Assembly: GCA_000349905.1 (NCBI GenBank)
Contig: KB722770.1
Location: 224,632 to 288,631 of the forward strand
Direction of reading: 5' to 3'
DNA from: Volvariella volvacea V23
Taxonomy: Eukaryota; Basidiomycota; Agaricomycetes; Agaricales; Pluteaceae
Length of the DNA: 64,000 nucleotides
Below are positions 1 to 11,574 of this stretch, one piece after another; positions within the stretch are counted from its first letter, which is position 1, and each line of letters starts with the position of its first letter. A program made the translations under genes and the position numbers. The notes beneath the pieces are model-generated. The model worked only from the letters and a program-made list of their open reading frames with translations. It was not told where the DNA came from and searched no databases.

Positions 1-1860
1 ACACCCTAGTAGGAAAAGAAGAAATGGTGGATGCACTTGCCACTCCTCTGCACATTATGTTCTGGTATGGACCTATCAGACCTCTTTCCCTACTTTGGCC
101 AGAGAGGATGCAACAAGCAAACACTGGCCAAAAAGACCACTGCTGCCTAAAGAGCTACAAGCAAAGTTTTAGACCTATCTGACACACACTACTTCCAACA
201 GGTTTGGTCACTATCTAACCTTACCTAAAAACCCTAAACAAGCTACAGGAAGTGTCTAACCCTTCTGAGGTCCAATTAACTCTCTGGAAGCATATATTGT
301 GTTATGTGGGTGTATAGCCTTCATTATACCTTTATATTTCACATTTTACACCACCTTGTATTCTATGGTCTATAGTTCTAACAACTCTTCATAAGTGTAT
401 AGATGTTGACAATAGTATGCACTACATTTGAAAACTGTTGAAGATATTGACTCCATACTTTAGAAGTATACTGCAAATATATATTGGTTAATTTCTATAC
501 CTTATATTTAACAAATTCATAAGGGTTATATAAAGTTATTCAAGTTTTTGTATCTTCTATCAAAAAATTGAATTGCATTTGCAAACCATAGGAGGTATTA
601 ACACTGCACTTTGCATGTGCATTCTACACATAATATACAAAATTTTTCTCCCTTATAGCTAAGAGATATATGAGGGACCTGTAGAGATATTGATCATTTC
701 ATATTTTTCCCACTAAAAAATTACATTACATTCAATAACCATGGAGCACACATTAAAGTTATTATAATGATTGGAATATACATGAAAGATGGCACAGAAT
801 TTGTCATAACATCACAAGGTTTGGTGAAAAATTAAATGAGTAATTAAGCACCCTTCATGAGTGTAGTCACAATGACCCAATGTCACATCATCCAATTATA
901 GACATTTGTCCCTGTTATTGTGATAGTGCTGTTGCAACTTTTCTGAGATGCTAAGGCTATTCCTGGTCACAAAATGTGATATGTCCTGTTCCATCTGTAT
1001 GCTCTGTTGCTCAATCAATTCTTTACAGAACCTTATGATGTAATAAGCAAACTTGTACAGAATTTTATGTAGATTCTAATGGTTATATTAGTTCTAATGT
1101 GTGCTTCATGGTTATTGAATGCAATGCAGTTTTTTGGTGAGAAAAACACAAAATGGTCAATATCTCTACAAATTCTTTATATATTTCTTAGCTATAAGAG
1201 AGAGAAATCTTCCATTTTATGTGTAAAATGCATATACAAAGTGCAGTGCTGATATCTCCCATAGTTCTCGAATGCAATGCAAACTTTCATTGAACTCAAC
1301 CAAAATATGACATTTCTACATTGCTATAAGGGATTACTGAATGTATACTAAGTAGAAAATGAAGATAGCTAATCATGCATATATATTTCATATTAAATTC
1401 ACCTTATTTGTGTCTACAACTATTATAAAATATAATATAGTACAGTGTCAATTGGGTAAATTCTGGAATTTGCTGCATTTTAAGGAAGATGCTGAGCCCT
1501 AAGTGTTGGCTATCAATTTCCAGGACTTACTGCACTTTATGTTGGCAAACTCCAAGAGGCTCCATTGGAAAAACTGAATCCTACACTTACATTCCGGACT
1601 CGGAAAAAAAAGCAAAGGGAAACTTAAGACCACATGACACAATAAGGTCTAAAATTTCCCTTTGGTCATTTGGCTGTCCACAATCATTTAGGCCATCTAC
1701 AATTATAACTGCAGATGGAAAGTTAAAACTAACCACAGGATCTGAGTTGAGTGGTATTGTAGAATTAGAAGCAGAGGCTGCAGGATTGGAAGACAATCAC
1801 AGGCTCCAAAATAAGCATCTTCCATTGAACTGCAATATCTGCATATAGGACCTGGGGATC
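1..1860. repeat. AT-rich, CpG-depleted block (decayed repeat DNA)
   Basis: By eye this 1.86-kb stretch contains only three CG dinucleotides (one near 1268, two near 1595-1602), while neighbouring DNA has several per 60 bases. TG and CA are abundant and base composition is AT-rich. No intact gene is present up to about 1560; the first 170 bases read as an unrecognised open frame with no start codon. The depletion runs without a break into the 3' half of the NACHT relic (1560-1860) and CpGs return from about 1870 onward. Loss of CpG with gain of TpG/CpA is the expected trace of deamination of methylated cytosine in silenced repeats; that cause is inferred, the depletion itself is read directly. 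Confidence 0.8.
572..1283. repeat. long imperfect inverted repeat (fold-back element)
   Basis: Arm A at about 572-830 aligns with the reverse complement of arm B at about 1021-1283, leaving a spacer of roughly 190 bases. Shared words in order include CACTGCACTTTG, CTTATAGCTAAGA, GTAGAGATATTGA, CATTCAATAACCATG and ACATCATAAGG/ACATCACAAGG. I estimate 75-80% identity over about 260 bases, with many of the differences being transitions. No coding potential is visible. It could be a MITE or fold-back element, or two copies of one repeat inserted in opposite orientation; I cannot identify target-site duplications. Confidence 0.75.
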
Positions 1861-2260
1861 CCTTTTAACTACTTGGTCGATCTCATGCCCAACAGATGGA
1901 ATAGAGACTGCCAAGCAATATGCCAGTGTATGGACAAAGTATACGTGTTTGTTACGTTTGGGATCAGCACGATCAAAGAAAAATAAACCTGCTACTTGAG
2001 CTTTTGATCCTCTCAAGTCAAACCTATCAGCAGTAGTCTTTGCAATGGCTGATTTGCCAATACCAGCAGGACTTACCACCCACTGCACAGGTTTCTCGCG
2101 ATGGGGATCCTTAATCCACGAAGAGAAGGTGGCCAAGATGGACTGTCGGGTGACATTATGGCATCGAAGGGGGTCTGCATGCACTTTTCCTGTGTGCATT
2201 GCATCGTTAACGACTCATTTCCACGATATTCTAATCCCTGAATAAAAGATCTGAGCAAAT
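1560..2260 (-). pseudogene. NACHT-domain NTPase relic, frameshifted and truncated
   Basis: Read on the minus strand, 2199-1785 gives a linker with the RCHNVTR and WIKDP words followed by a Walker A motif (PAGIGKSAIAKTTAD), then FFFDRADPKRNK and a conserved LILEP. The frame then hits a stop. About 20 bases away, in another frame, a Walker B-like segment (VIIVDGLNDC) continues the domain, and a third frame carries SRPE near 1590, a motif that normally follows. The order is that of the NACHT NTPases that are highly expanded in Agaricomycetes (NLR-like proteins of non-self recognition). At least two frameshifts, loss of everything C-terminal to the NACHT and burial in CpG-depleted DNA mark it as dead. 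The N-terminal effector region cannot be recognised upstream. Confidence 0.75.
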
Positions 2261-3059
2261 GGTGGTATGAGAAGGCATTGCTGTACCTTGTCGCCTCTCA
2301 TAATCCCTATACACATTCTTTGTACTGCATTGATCCAACATTGGAGACAATCTCTCCTCCAGCGTTGCTGATGGTTGCACGACTGAAGACCGAGCCCGAA
2401 ACAGTATTCTGGGGTGATGGGTGCGGTGAGAGAGAACGGTGTGTGGGAAATCAGCATGATCAATAGATTGTTGGTGTTGCTGAAATGTGGCCGCGTCATA
2501 AGCCCTACTACGAGCAACGATACTATTGGAGCGACTATCGTCAGCCTGTGCAGCCGTACTAAAGCTGGAGCCCAGCGGCTGTGAGAGGGAACGGCGCTGC
2601 ATCCGGCACTTGTGCACGGTCAACGCGATTTGCGCTGTCTGGGGCACGATCATGATACGTGCCGCCAGTTAGATAAGGAGCTTCTTCACGATACACAAAC
2701 GATTCAGAAATGCCCCTGCAAGCGTTGTCGGATGCTCCGTGAAACCGTTTGAAAAGGGCCGTGGGTCGGATACCGACTCAAGGCCATCTGATTGCATCTA
2801 GTGATACCGGAAGGCGGCTCTAGGATGTATATTGGCCGATGTATCAAATAATCCCTGTGGTGACAGTATAGAAGAGGAAGCAAGAGATGGAACTTGGGAG
2901 GATTAGGGTAGAATCGAAAGCTAAAGAGCTAGCTTGGCCTTTCTTGCACTGCGAGGTGCGCCTCGTGGCTGGTGTTTGGCACGATGGGACAGCAGCACAG
3001 TGAACGTGAGTGAGCAATCTTTCTCCGATCATGAGAGGCACCTTCCAGTAAATTTGCAT
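2261..3059. other. intergenic, no supported gene
   Basis: This stretch has normal CpG content and several short open frames on both strands, none with a recognisable domain. It may hold remains of the N-terminal part of the NACHT gene (a minus frame runs about 2653-2231), but I cannot support that from motifs. Confidence 0.5.
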
Positions 3060-3148
3060 GGCCGCGTGGCGAAATGGCATCGCGTCTGACTACGACGTCA
3101 CAAGCGCGACTAATCAGGAGATTCCAGGTTCGACCCCTGGCGTGGTCA
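3060..3148 (+). tRNA. tRNA-Arg(ACG) with a 17-nt intron
   Basis: The acceptor stem pairs 3060-3066 with 3141-3147 (two G-U pairs) and the discriminator base is A at 3148. The D stem is GCGA/TCGC, the anticodon stem is TCTGA (3085-3089) against TCAGG (3114-3118), and the T arm is CCAGG-TTCGACC-CCTGG (3124-3140). The anticodon ACG occupies 3092-3094. A 17-nt intron at 3096-3112 follows position 37, the canonical site for eukaryotic nuclear tRNA introns. The mature molecule is 72 nt before CCA addition. Confidence 0.93.
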
Positions 3149-3661
3149 TTTTTTCGTCTTTCAACAGATTTCCAACTGATTGCAGCGCTTGCTTTGCACG
3201 CCTATCTATACTATATAAGAGAGGTTTGACGTGACGAATAGGCAGAGACTGAATGTATTGATGCGGGATATGTAAATAGTCCGAGGTAGGTGCATCATGC
3301 TTTTGCAAAAATGAGAGGAACATGAAATGCAAAATGAATAGAACCCATATTGTTTAAACCTAATGCTGGATAGATAATACTATGCGTAAATGCGAAATGC
3401 GATGATCAATGTGAGAAAAGAAAGAAAGAATAAATCCGGCGCCTGGTAAAAAATTGAAATGAGTGGCCATACGTGGTGATGATGTATAATACAGTCTCGA
3501 GATTCAATTGCGAAAGTACTGCAGGAGCTGCAAAGAGGAGGAAGACGGGAGGCGTTGGTGTTGGACGAACCTAAGGGGCAGGGTATTGAATGTGAGGGTA
3601 GGTCAAATTCCCAGACGATGACCGTTGTTGCGACCTGATGGAGATGGGACTGGAACGCCAT
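3149..3661. other. intergenic: 3' flank of the MDR-like gene
   Basis: The 513 bases between the tRNA and the minus-strand stop at 3662 contain no supported gene. They probably include the 3' UTR of the MDR-like gene. Confidence 0.5.
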
Positions 3662-6600
3662 CTAATTTACCACTCTCACAACGCAACAACCCCCCAAGCC
3701 AGTTGCCAAAACCGATCCATGCACAAAAACGTCCGGAACTCTCTCCAATCCAACAACTCTATCCTCTCCCTCGACCATTCTTTCTACCTTGTTCATCACC
3801 CTTGGTCTATGTGTTTCATCGGCAGTTCTTCTCCTTTGAACGAATTCTGCGGCAGCGCTACTACCAACAGCAAGGCTCGCAAAAAACCCATTTCCGACCC
3901 AAGGCTTGATGCCATCCTGCAGCGCCAGTCTTAAAACGTTTCCGATAGTTTCTCGGACATCCTCTCCCTCCCAGTCTACATCTTGAGCAACACTAACCCA
4001 CGCATAGCCAACTTTCATTCCTCCAGATCCACGCTCGCTTTGACCAGCAACGCCATCAAGACGTGGGGGTGTGGGCGAGGGAGGAGGGCTAATGCCCTTC
4101 AAAGCCGAAGAAGCAAATCCAGGCAGAGGCGACGTCAGAGATAGGTGTCTCTTCCCCTTCTTGCTCGTGGCCCCAGTTCCGCTCTCCGTCGTGGCAATCG
4201 TTGAGCTGGTAGGCGATGACGACTTTGAATCTCCCGAGATGGACCCAGAGACCATTACATTCCCGCTAACGCTCCTTCCGCCATTGTTGTTACTGCCACC
4301 CAACCTCCAAGCTCTCATGCCCGCTCTAAAGTTGTCCCCGACGCTTGGCACGACTCGATTCGGGTAGTCTCCAACGGTAGTTGTAAATTGTCCGCCCAGC
4401 ATTTTGCTTTTCTTCTGTTTTGTGCCACTTGTGCCGTTACTGCGAACACTAGCGGAGTTGCTGGTCGTGCTGGCAGAAGCTGGGATAGGGCTTGGTGCAG
4501 CGAGCATTGAAGAACTGGCTATATTCAAGCTCGGTGAAGGGGTAGGGGTTAGAGTTGGACTAGGACTAGGAGCAGTACCAGAACGCTTATTCGGATTGGG
4601 GCTTGGGTTGGGGCTAACACTCCGACTTCGGCTACGGCTTCGACTCCTCTGGTCATTAGCACATCCACTATTCTTCTTCTTGACACTCAACAACCTTTCA
4701 GCCGCTTCCCAGATCCTCCTTCCGCCAATGGTATCGAGTACAGCGTCAAACACCTGTCCTTCTTCTGTTAATCCTTCTAGCATCCTGACGATTGCCCCCT
4801 CTCCGTATATCCTCGCTTCGCCCAGGCCGTGGGAGGGGTTCAAGTTCGCATTGGGAAAGGCATTGAGGCTCGGGTTGAGATTAAAGTTGGACGCTCCATC
4901 AATAGTAGGGTACTCAAACCCAATACCCCCGTCATCAATCATAACCTCTTCACCGCCCCATCTCGTAACTCGAGCCTGAACAGATGATATATAAGCTTCC
5001 ACAGCTGCTTCTTCATGGTCAACAAGCATGTCTTTCCCATCTTCATAACCCTTCCCCGCATTCATGTTCGCGCTCCTCCGCTGCTTCTCTGCCGCAACCT
5101 TCCTGATTAACTCAACAGGCAAAGGAACATGCACACAAACCCTCCACCCGCGTTTAACCAACATCTGCACAGCAACAGCTCCAGCCCCGTCATGCCCACA
5201 AACGACCAACGCCCTCCGTCTTCTTCGTCCTCTAGACGTGAAAGCAGCGCTGCACCCAGAGCGCGCAACGCTATTCGCGTCATTACAGGTGATAGTCACG
5301 CGCCTACTTGAAGACGGAGCGGGGAAGCCGGGGCCCTCATTCGATGGGAACATCAACCCATTATTGACAGCAAGACTAGCCGTGGCGGTGGCGGCGCCTA
5401 CACCCTTATCCGCCATCCTGTCCAAACTCCCCACACTCTCCGCACTCCCCAAACTCCCAGCACTCCCACTCTCCCCAATCCACTCATGTTCACTCATCAA
5501 CCTCGCCATCGCGCCCGCTCCCCCTCCTCCTGCATCACCTCCTCGGCCAGCATGATTGCCCGTGCCGTTGCCGTTTCCGTGGATCCCATATCCGCCTCGA
5601 CTGAAATCGCTATTCAAGAACTCCTCATTCACAGCCCCAAGCTCGTCGCAATGCCCCACGCGTCCTTCCCTTCCTCTTCCCCCTCCCTCTCGCCCCTTCC
5701 CCTTCCCGTCCACCACGCGCCCACGGTAGAGCTCATGCTCGTCATCATCATCAATCTTATAATACGAAGTCGAAATCGCAGCGGCAGTCGAGCTCTCCTG
5801 CCCTACAACCGAGGCGCACGAAAACGCATAGACAAACGTACGTATCGCTCTGTAAGCCGGTACCCCGCACAGCGGGAGGAGGGCGAGCTCTTCAAGGGAG
5901 AGTAGGTTATTATCGTTACCGCCACCACCCACGGTGGCCTTGTTATTCCCACGTGGCGAGGGAGAAGACGGAGAGGAGAACGGTGACTCAAAAGTATGCA
6001 CACGACCACCTGCCGACCCAGACGCAGACAAAGATGGAGAAGGCAAAGACAAGGGCGCCGATCGGACTGAAAACGCAGACGGAGAGGACGGCATCGTGTC
6101 CGGATACATCGACGCTGACGGCTGGTTAGGATGAGAAAACGATCGCGAGGGCTGTCGTTTGTGCAACAGCGGCGGACTGTTCTTTCGATTGCCGCCGCCT
6201 CTGTTGGGGCCTAGAGGTGAGGGTACGATCGTGCTGGTAGAGTAGCGCGTTGGTCTCTTGGGCATCGGCAAGCTGTTTGTTTGGGCTGTGACACCCCCGC
6301 CTGGACTCAGGGATGTAACAGACGTCGCAGGAGTCGATGCAGATGTAGATGGGGACGAAAAAGGCGCGTGTGACGAGCCCGAGATGGATGAAGACGACAC
6401 AGAAGTCATAGACGCCGCCGATGGAGCAGATCCATGTGTGGTGCCAATAGAAGACAGAGGCGATTTCGATCTCGACGATCCAGATGATGCAGCAGAAGAC
6501 GGTGGTTGAGGTGGTGGTGGTGATGGAGTAGTAGTAGGGGTAATCGTAACTTCGGGATTTGAACCCGACCCTTCATTTAAATCCTGCATCGTCCTCGAGA

Positions 6601-9016
6601 ATGGAACGTAAGGTACACGATGTACCCTTCTCCTATCCACCACAATAAACTCCGTCAACGCACCGCCCTATAGAGAATGGAGACAATGTCATTATCAGTT
6701 TTCAATCGATGTTGAGGTGTGGATATAGGGAGAAAGACGTGGTAAAGGGGAGAGAGGGGGATTAAGCGGGATGGGAAGGGGGGAAAAAGAGGGAAAAATC
6801 GACCCGAACTGAGATTAATTGAAATGAAATGAAAGAAAACCAACCTTTCTGACATCCAGCAATCCGACGACCCAATCGCCCTTTCTAGCAACTTCGTCCT
6901 TGACCTCCCACCCGCACTCGATGACTCGTCCAACAAAACTTCTCCCAGGTATGTAGCCCGTTTCTGCCACATGCAACGGTGGCTGGACATGAACCTGTCC
7001 ATGAGCATTATTCGCACCGTTTGAGCCCAAACTACCATCCCCACCGCCTCCCAGCTTCATCAGCCTATCACGCAGACTCGTACTCCTCGGCATGCCATTC
7101 CCACTCCCACCATGGCCAAACGCCGGCCCGACACCAATCCCACTAGTCGGATTGATGCCAACCAACCTAGCGTCCACAACATCCATCCCAACCGCCCAAA
7201 CCTGCACCAACACACTCCCACTCGGCACATAATTCGGCGGCGACCTGTGACTCGTAAATGCCAGCACCTTCTCTCCCGCTCCACCGACGCCATACGATTC
7301 ACCATTCTCCACCCCAAACGACGACATTCTGTAGTTCAAGGTATGGCTCCCACTTCCATCACTCACACTCCTCCCCTTTTCCTTCTCCTTGGGATTCCCA
7401 CTGCCACTGCCAGGGCCCAACTGCAAACTCGTTCTCTTCTTGGACGACGAAAACACGCCCCCGAGCTTCTGGAACAGCCGCCTCCCCCCGTCCTGGATCC
7501 CAAATCCCAGCGGACCCCTGGCCAGCCCGCGCACAACCTCGACGCTCGCCATCGTCGTCTGCGCCAGCCCGTCCAGCGTCAGATCCACCTTCCCGCTCGC
7601 GTCTATGCGCGGGACCCGGCTGGGCGGGGAGGTTGGCAGCAAGATCGGGAGGAAAGAGGTCCGCTTGGGCGTGCTGATGATGGTGGTCGTGGTGGTCTCT
7701 GGTGGTGGTGTGGGTGTGGGCGTGGACATGAGTGTGCCAGTGCTGGTGCTGGTGGAGGTTGCAGTGCGAGCTGTTGAAGGTGGAGTGCTACCCTTTGATC
7801 GCTTACCGGCACCCCCCGCGGCCGCTGAGGACTTGGAGGGTGTCGTGATAGTGATGATCGTATCTGCTGTCGACTTGAGGTTGATTGGCGGTGGCGCACG
7901 GGGGAGTATGAGGGACGTGTACCCTGGCGTGCCGTTGGATGGTATAGACGGTCCGTGGTGCAATGGCGTTGGCGTTGGGAGGGCGGAAGACGAGGTGAGG
8001 AGGGAGGTAGAGCTGTATGCAGAGCGGGTCGCGTAGCTTGAGGCTGTAGTACTACCGCTAGGCGTTTGTGAATTTGAACTTGCGCTGGATGGGGAACCGA
8101 GGGAGCGTGAACGCCTGTGACGTAGATGCGTTGTCCGCGGTGGGGAGTTCTCGTTCGTGTGTGAACCGGCAGGCGTGATACTTCCAGCGGGAGATGCGGA
8201 AGCAAATGAGCGTGGAGCGTCTATCGAAAACCGTGTTGTATGGCTCTGATGCTTCCTCGGCGTGGTGCTTGCAATCGTTGTGAATGTAGTAGATGAGGCT
8301 GACTTGGACGGGAAAGGCGCGGTCGAGGTCGAACTCGACCAGGGCGGTTTCTTGGAATTGGATGGCTTGGGTGGAGATATGATAACATTGCTTGCTGGCG
8401 GGCGATGCACAGAAGGAGAAGGCAAAGGATTGTGACTGTTCTCGTGGTCGAGGAGGACGTTCATGCTGGTGGTGATACTCGGTGTCGTCTTCGAAATCGC
8501 CTTTGTGAGCGGAGAGTTTGCCTGCTTGTTGATGATATGCTTCGGGGGTGGCGAAGGCGGTGGAGGTGGTGCTGGTAGTTGCGGCGGGGGTGAAGGCGAA
8601 GACATTGCAGTTGAAGAACGAGGAGACGAAGTGGGCGTGTAATAGACGCTTCCTGTCTCATCCCGGTCCAGTCCAGCCAGAGTCCGATTGTCGTCACCCT
8701 TCCCTCCTCCAACCGTTGTGTCTTCGTCCTCGCTTTCTTCGCCTCCGTCATCTCCCTCGTCATCCATCACTGGCTCCCTAGGCCCGCCATTCCTCGATGT
8801 CGGCATCGAGGCCTGACGTTCCTGCTCCATCTCCAGCTCCACTGGCATACTTATCAGTCCAGTCCTCGCTCCAGCCTCTGCTTCTGCCACCTCGGCAGCA
8901 ACTCGCAACAGCTCCTGTTTCGTGGAATGATAATCCCGCACCACAGGAAAGCTGTACCTCTGCGAGGGTCGGTTAAGCAACGTTTGCACTAGCGTGGGTT
9001 TGCGTTTAGCCCCCAT
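3662..9016 (-). CDS. very large MDR-superfamily oxidoreductase-like protein with disordered inserts
   Basis: Two exons, 9016-6845 and 6667-3662, joined across a 177-nt intron (AAG|GTTGGT ... CTATAG), give 1,725 aa. The GroES-like fold is visible before the splice (VLVQVWAVGMDVVDARL, GYIPGRSFVGRVIECGWEV, GDWVVGLLDVRK) and continues after it (GGALTEFIVV). The cofactor-binding half follows: LLPLCGVPAYRAIRTFVYAF near residue 990, a Rossmann strand and glycine loop VVCGHDGAGAVAVQML near 1213, and FDAVLDTIGG near 1368. These are hallmarks of medium-chain dehydrogenases/reductases, which usually have about 350-450 aa. Here Ser/Pro/Gly-rich low-complexity tracts precede, split and follow the domain. 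I see no catalytic zinc ligands, so the protein may be non-catalytic; yeast Ast1-like membrane-trafficking proteins are one MDR branch without clear enzymatic function. ATG 9016 is the first in-frame ATG after an upstream non-ATG stretch. Confidence 0.75.
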
Positions 9017-9450
9017 TCCGTCTCCGATTCTCTTTCTTTCTTCTCCCAATCCCTGTCCCTATCCCTACCTACATAATACACCCCCAGCATCAAAATCAAA
9101 CGCTCACACGTACAACTCGCAAAAAAACGTACAAACCGGTTTCTATGGACAAAACGAGCGTTGGAGTTACCGGTGGTGGACGAGGAGGGTGCAAAGAAAG
9201 CGGTAGGAGACGAAGAAAGGTGTTGCATGTCATCATCATCATTATTGAAGTAATGTCCCAACGTTTGTTTAGCCGAGAAGCCAAGCGCGCAGCGCCGTTG
9301 ATGGCTGATGCAAACGGGTGTACACGACCCAGCCATTAACGTACACGCATCCCGTTAATGCCTAATCCCGGCTGCAGTGCTCTCGCACAGGTCGAGGGGA
9401 GGCTCGTTATCACCGATATCATCTGACAACCCTTGGTGCTCCTAACCACT
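9017..9450. other. spacer between NCS6 stop and MDR-like start
   Basis: Both neighbours are on the minus strand, so this holds the 3' end of the NCS6 transcript and the promoter/5' UTR of the MDR-like gene. A minus open frame (about 9336-8989) lacks recognisable features and overlaps the MDR start in another frame. An ATAATGATGATGATG tract (plus 9229-9250, minus reading) is the only notable repeat. Confidence 0.45.
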
Positions 9451-10768
9451 CTAACCAACAGCAACCTCTGTCTTTGCCACTCCCTTTTCAAGACTCTCCA
9501 ACAGAACACATGCCTTGCAAAGCTCGTTGCTCGACATATACCCACACCTCCTGCACGTCTCTGTCCCCCTGTCAGCAAAAGCGCGCCATCAAATCAAACC
9601 GAAGTATACTCACGCTGAGCCTTTTGGACACTCCTAATCTCCTCCTTAACTTCAAACGCCTCGCCCGAGTGTATGATATCCACCACCGCGCTCGGCCTCG
9701 CCATCTCCAGATCCTTCAAGAACGCTCTCGCATGTCCGCGGTACGCGTCCGGCGAGTATATGCACTCTGTCGAAAAGTAGTCGAGTTTCTTGAAGTACGC
9801 GTACATCACGATCTCCTTTTCGTATGCATACTTGAAGGGCTTGGAGCGCTTGATCAGGGGGTCGGTTATTATTTGGTCTAGAGCTGTGGGAGCGATGACC
9901 TCTGGTTGGGACTGGGTGCAGATGGATGTGCAGCGACCGAGACGGGCAATGTCTCCTCGCATAACTTTGACAACATGCATGAGGGCAAGCACTATGCGAG
10001 CGAGGTGGGCTTACTGTTCATGAGCACCGTCTCCGCAATGTCGTCGGCGTTGTGTCCCGTCACGATGTGATCCACGCCCAGCATCTGCGCGCCTCTGTCC
10101 AACGCTTGTCTTCTAAACACCCCACAAAAGGTGCAGTTGTTCTTCTTGCCTATTTGTGCGACTATCTTGTCCATCGTCCATCCGTAAAGTTCGTCATAGG
10201 ACAGAATCTTGAGTGGGATGTTGTATTGTTGCTGGTTCCGCTTGACAGTCTATAGTAAGAGGAATAAGCAAATGCGATACAAGGGTGACATTGACGCAAC
10301 GCCAACCTCCAACGAATCATCACGATACCCCGTAATGCCCTCGTCAATGGACAACAAAAACAACTCGAGCCCGTAATCATATCTCTCATTGAGCGTCTTC
10401 ATCACATACGCCAACACAGTCGAATCTACCCATCCCCATTTCAGCATCTCAAACGCCAAACTCGAGCGCCAAAACTCACCCTTTCCACCAGAGGCACCGA
10501 TGGCAACTCTCTCCCCCCTCCTGAACAGCCCCTTGCCGCCCTGTCCGCCGCCGCCGTCTCCGTTTACGATCGTTTCGTGCACCTCGGTTTCAAAGACGTA
10601 GAAGAAGCATTCTTTGCAGATCTGTTGGCCTGTCTTTGGTCTCTTGAGGATCGGCCGCGAGGTTTTGCAGAGCGCGCAGAGACGCTTGGTAGGAAGGGCG
10701 GGACTTGAGGCAGAACTGGTACCGTTTGTTGATGATGATGGAGCGGAGGAGTTGGTGGATATCGTCAT
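9451..10768 (-). CDS. NCS6: cytoplasmic tRNA 2-thiolation protein 1 (Ncs6/Ctu1)
   Basis: Five exons: 10768-10480, 10425-10307, 10249-10015, 9964-9614 and 9560-9451 (introns 54, 57, 50, 53 nt), giving 367 aa. It catalyses the adenylation/thiolation step that places sulfur on U34 of tRNA-Lys, -Glu and -Gln in the cytosol, working with Ncs2/Ctu2 and the Urm1 relay. Visible hallmarks: an N-terminal zinc module ([22 protein letters not shown]), the PP-loop ATP pyrophosphatase motif SGGKDST at residues 93-99 assembled across the first intron, [19 protein letters not shown], the internal [12 protein letters not shown] and [15 protein letters not shown] motifs, [11 protein letters not shown], and a C-terminal zinc pair ([23 protein letters not shown]). 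Length matches the family (about 350-370 aa). The model is internally consistent in phase throughout. Confidence 0.96.
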
Positions 10769-11574
10769 TTGTCGTATTCTCCGCGTCTATATAGTCGGGT
10801 CTACGTAAAATAGATGTAGCAGCAGAACCCCAGAAATGACTCCGGAGAGAATAGTCTCCAGATATATTATCTAATCACCCGGCCAATTGTAGAACACCTA
10901 AACCTGATCCATGTATTTGACATGGATATGCCTTTCTGTCCTCGGACAGCTGAGAGCAGAACCTTGTTATATGCCAACACGTTAGTGCGTGGCAGCAACT
11001 GCAGCAGCCCTGGCGTTAATCTATTTGCTTTTATTGGAACTTTCTGATGAACTAGCTCTTGTCGGGATACTTTGACTTTATCACAGGGGGTTGCTCCGGT
11101 CAAGTTGCCAATACACCTATGCTAACGTAGCCGTGAATGACCTTGAAGTAACCACGTCCATTCGACGCGTCTCCGCCTCTCTGTCCTCCACAGGGAGATT
11201 GTACATACAATCCGCTTCTCTAATATATCATACCTAAAAATTATCCAACACACCTGACGGTTGCGGACATCTGAAGCCGTCTACAGAGTTGTGCACGCTT
11301 TTACGGATCGAGCGGGCTGTTGGGATCCTCAAGCTGTGGTACCGAAGCCTCTCCGGCGCAGGGTCAAGTCGACTGGAAGTGCTTTTGAAAACGTGGAAGA
11401 CAGCAGGTGAGTGCGGAAGAGGCAAGGCTGCGGAGGTCGGATATGTGAGACGGTGAGGGATTCCCTCCTGGTAGGATAGGCGGTCTCAGTCCGACGTCAC
11501 CATCTGTAAGCCACGCCTTCCTGGTTCTTCTGCACCCACATCCTTTATTCCTTCAAGGCTTGCCCCAGAATTCG
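10769..11574. promoter_or_regulatory. divergent intergenic region NCS6 / Crinkler-kinase
   Basis: The 806 bases separate two divergently transcribed starts (10768 minus, 11575 plus). They must hold both promoters. I see no unambiguous TATA box or further gene; short open frames here lack motifs. Confidence 0.5.

Noticed and set aside
1..170. Open frame at the left edge
   Set aside because: No start codon context, no recognisable family, and inside CpG-depleted repeat DNA; possibly a transposon remnant but unsupported.
4404..4979. 191-codon plus-strand open frame
   Set aside because: Antisense to the MDR-like gene in a Ser/Pro-rich tract; mirror of its repeats.
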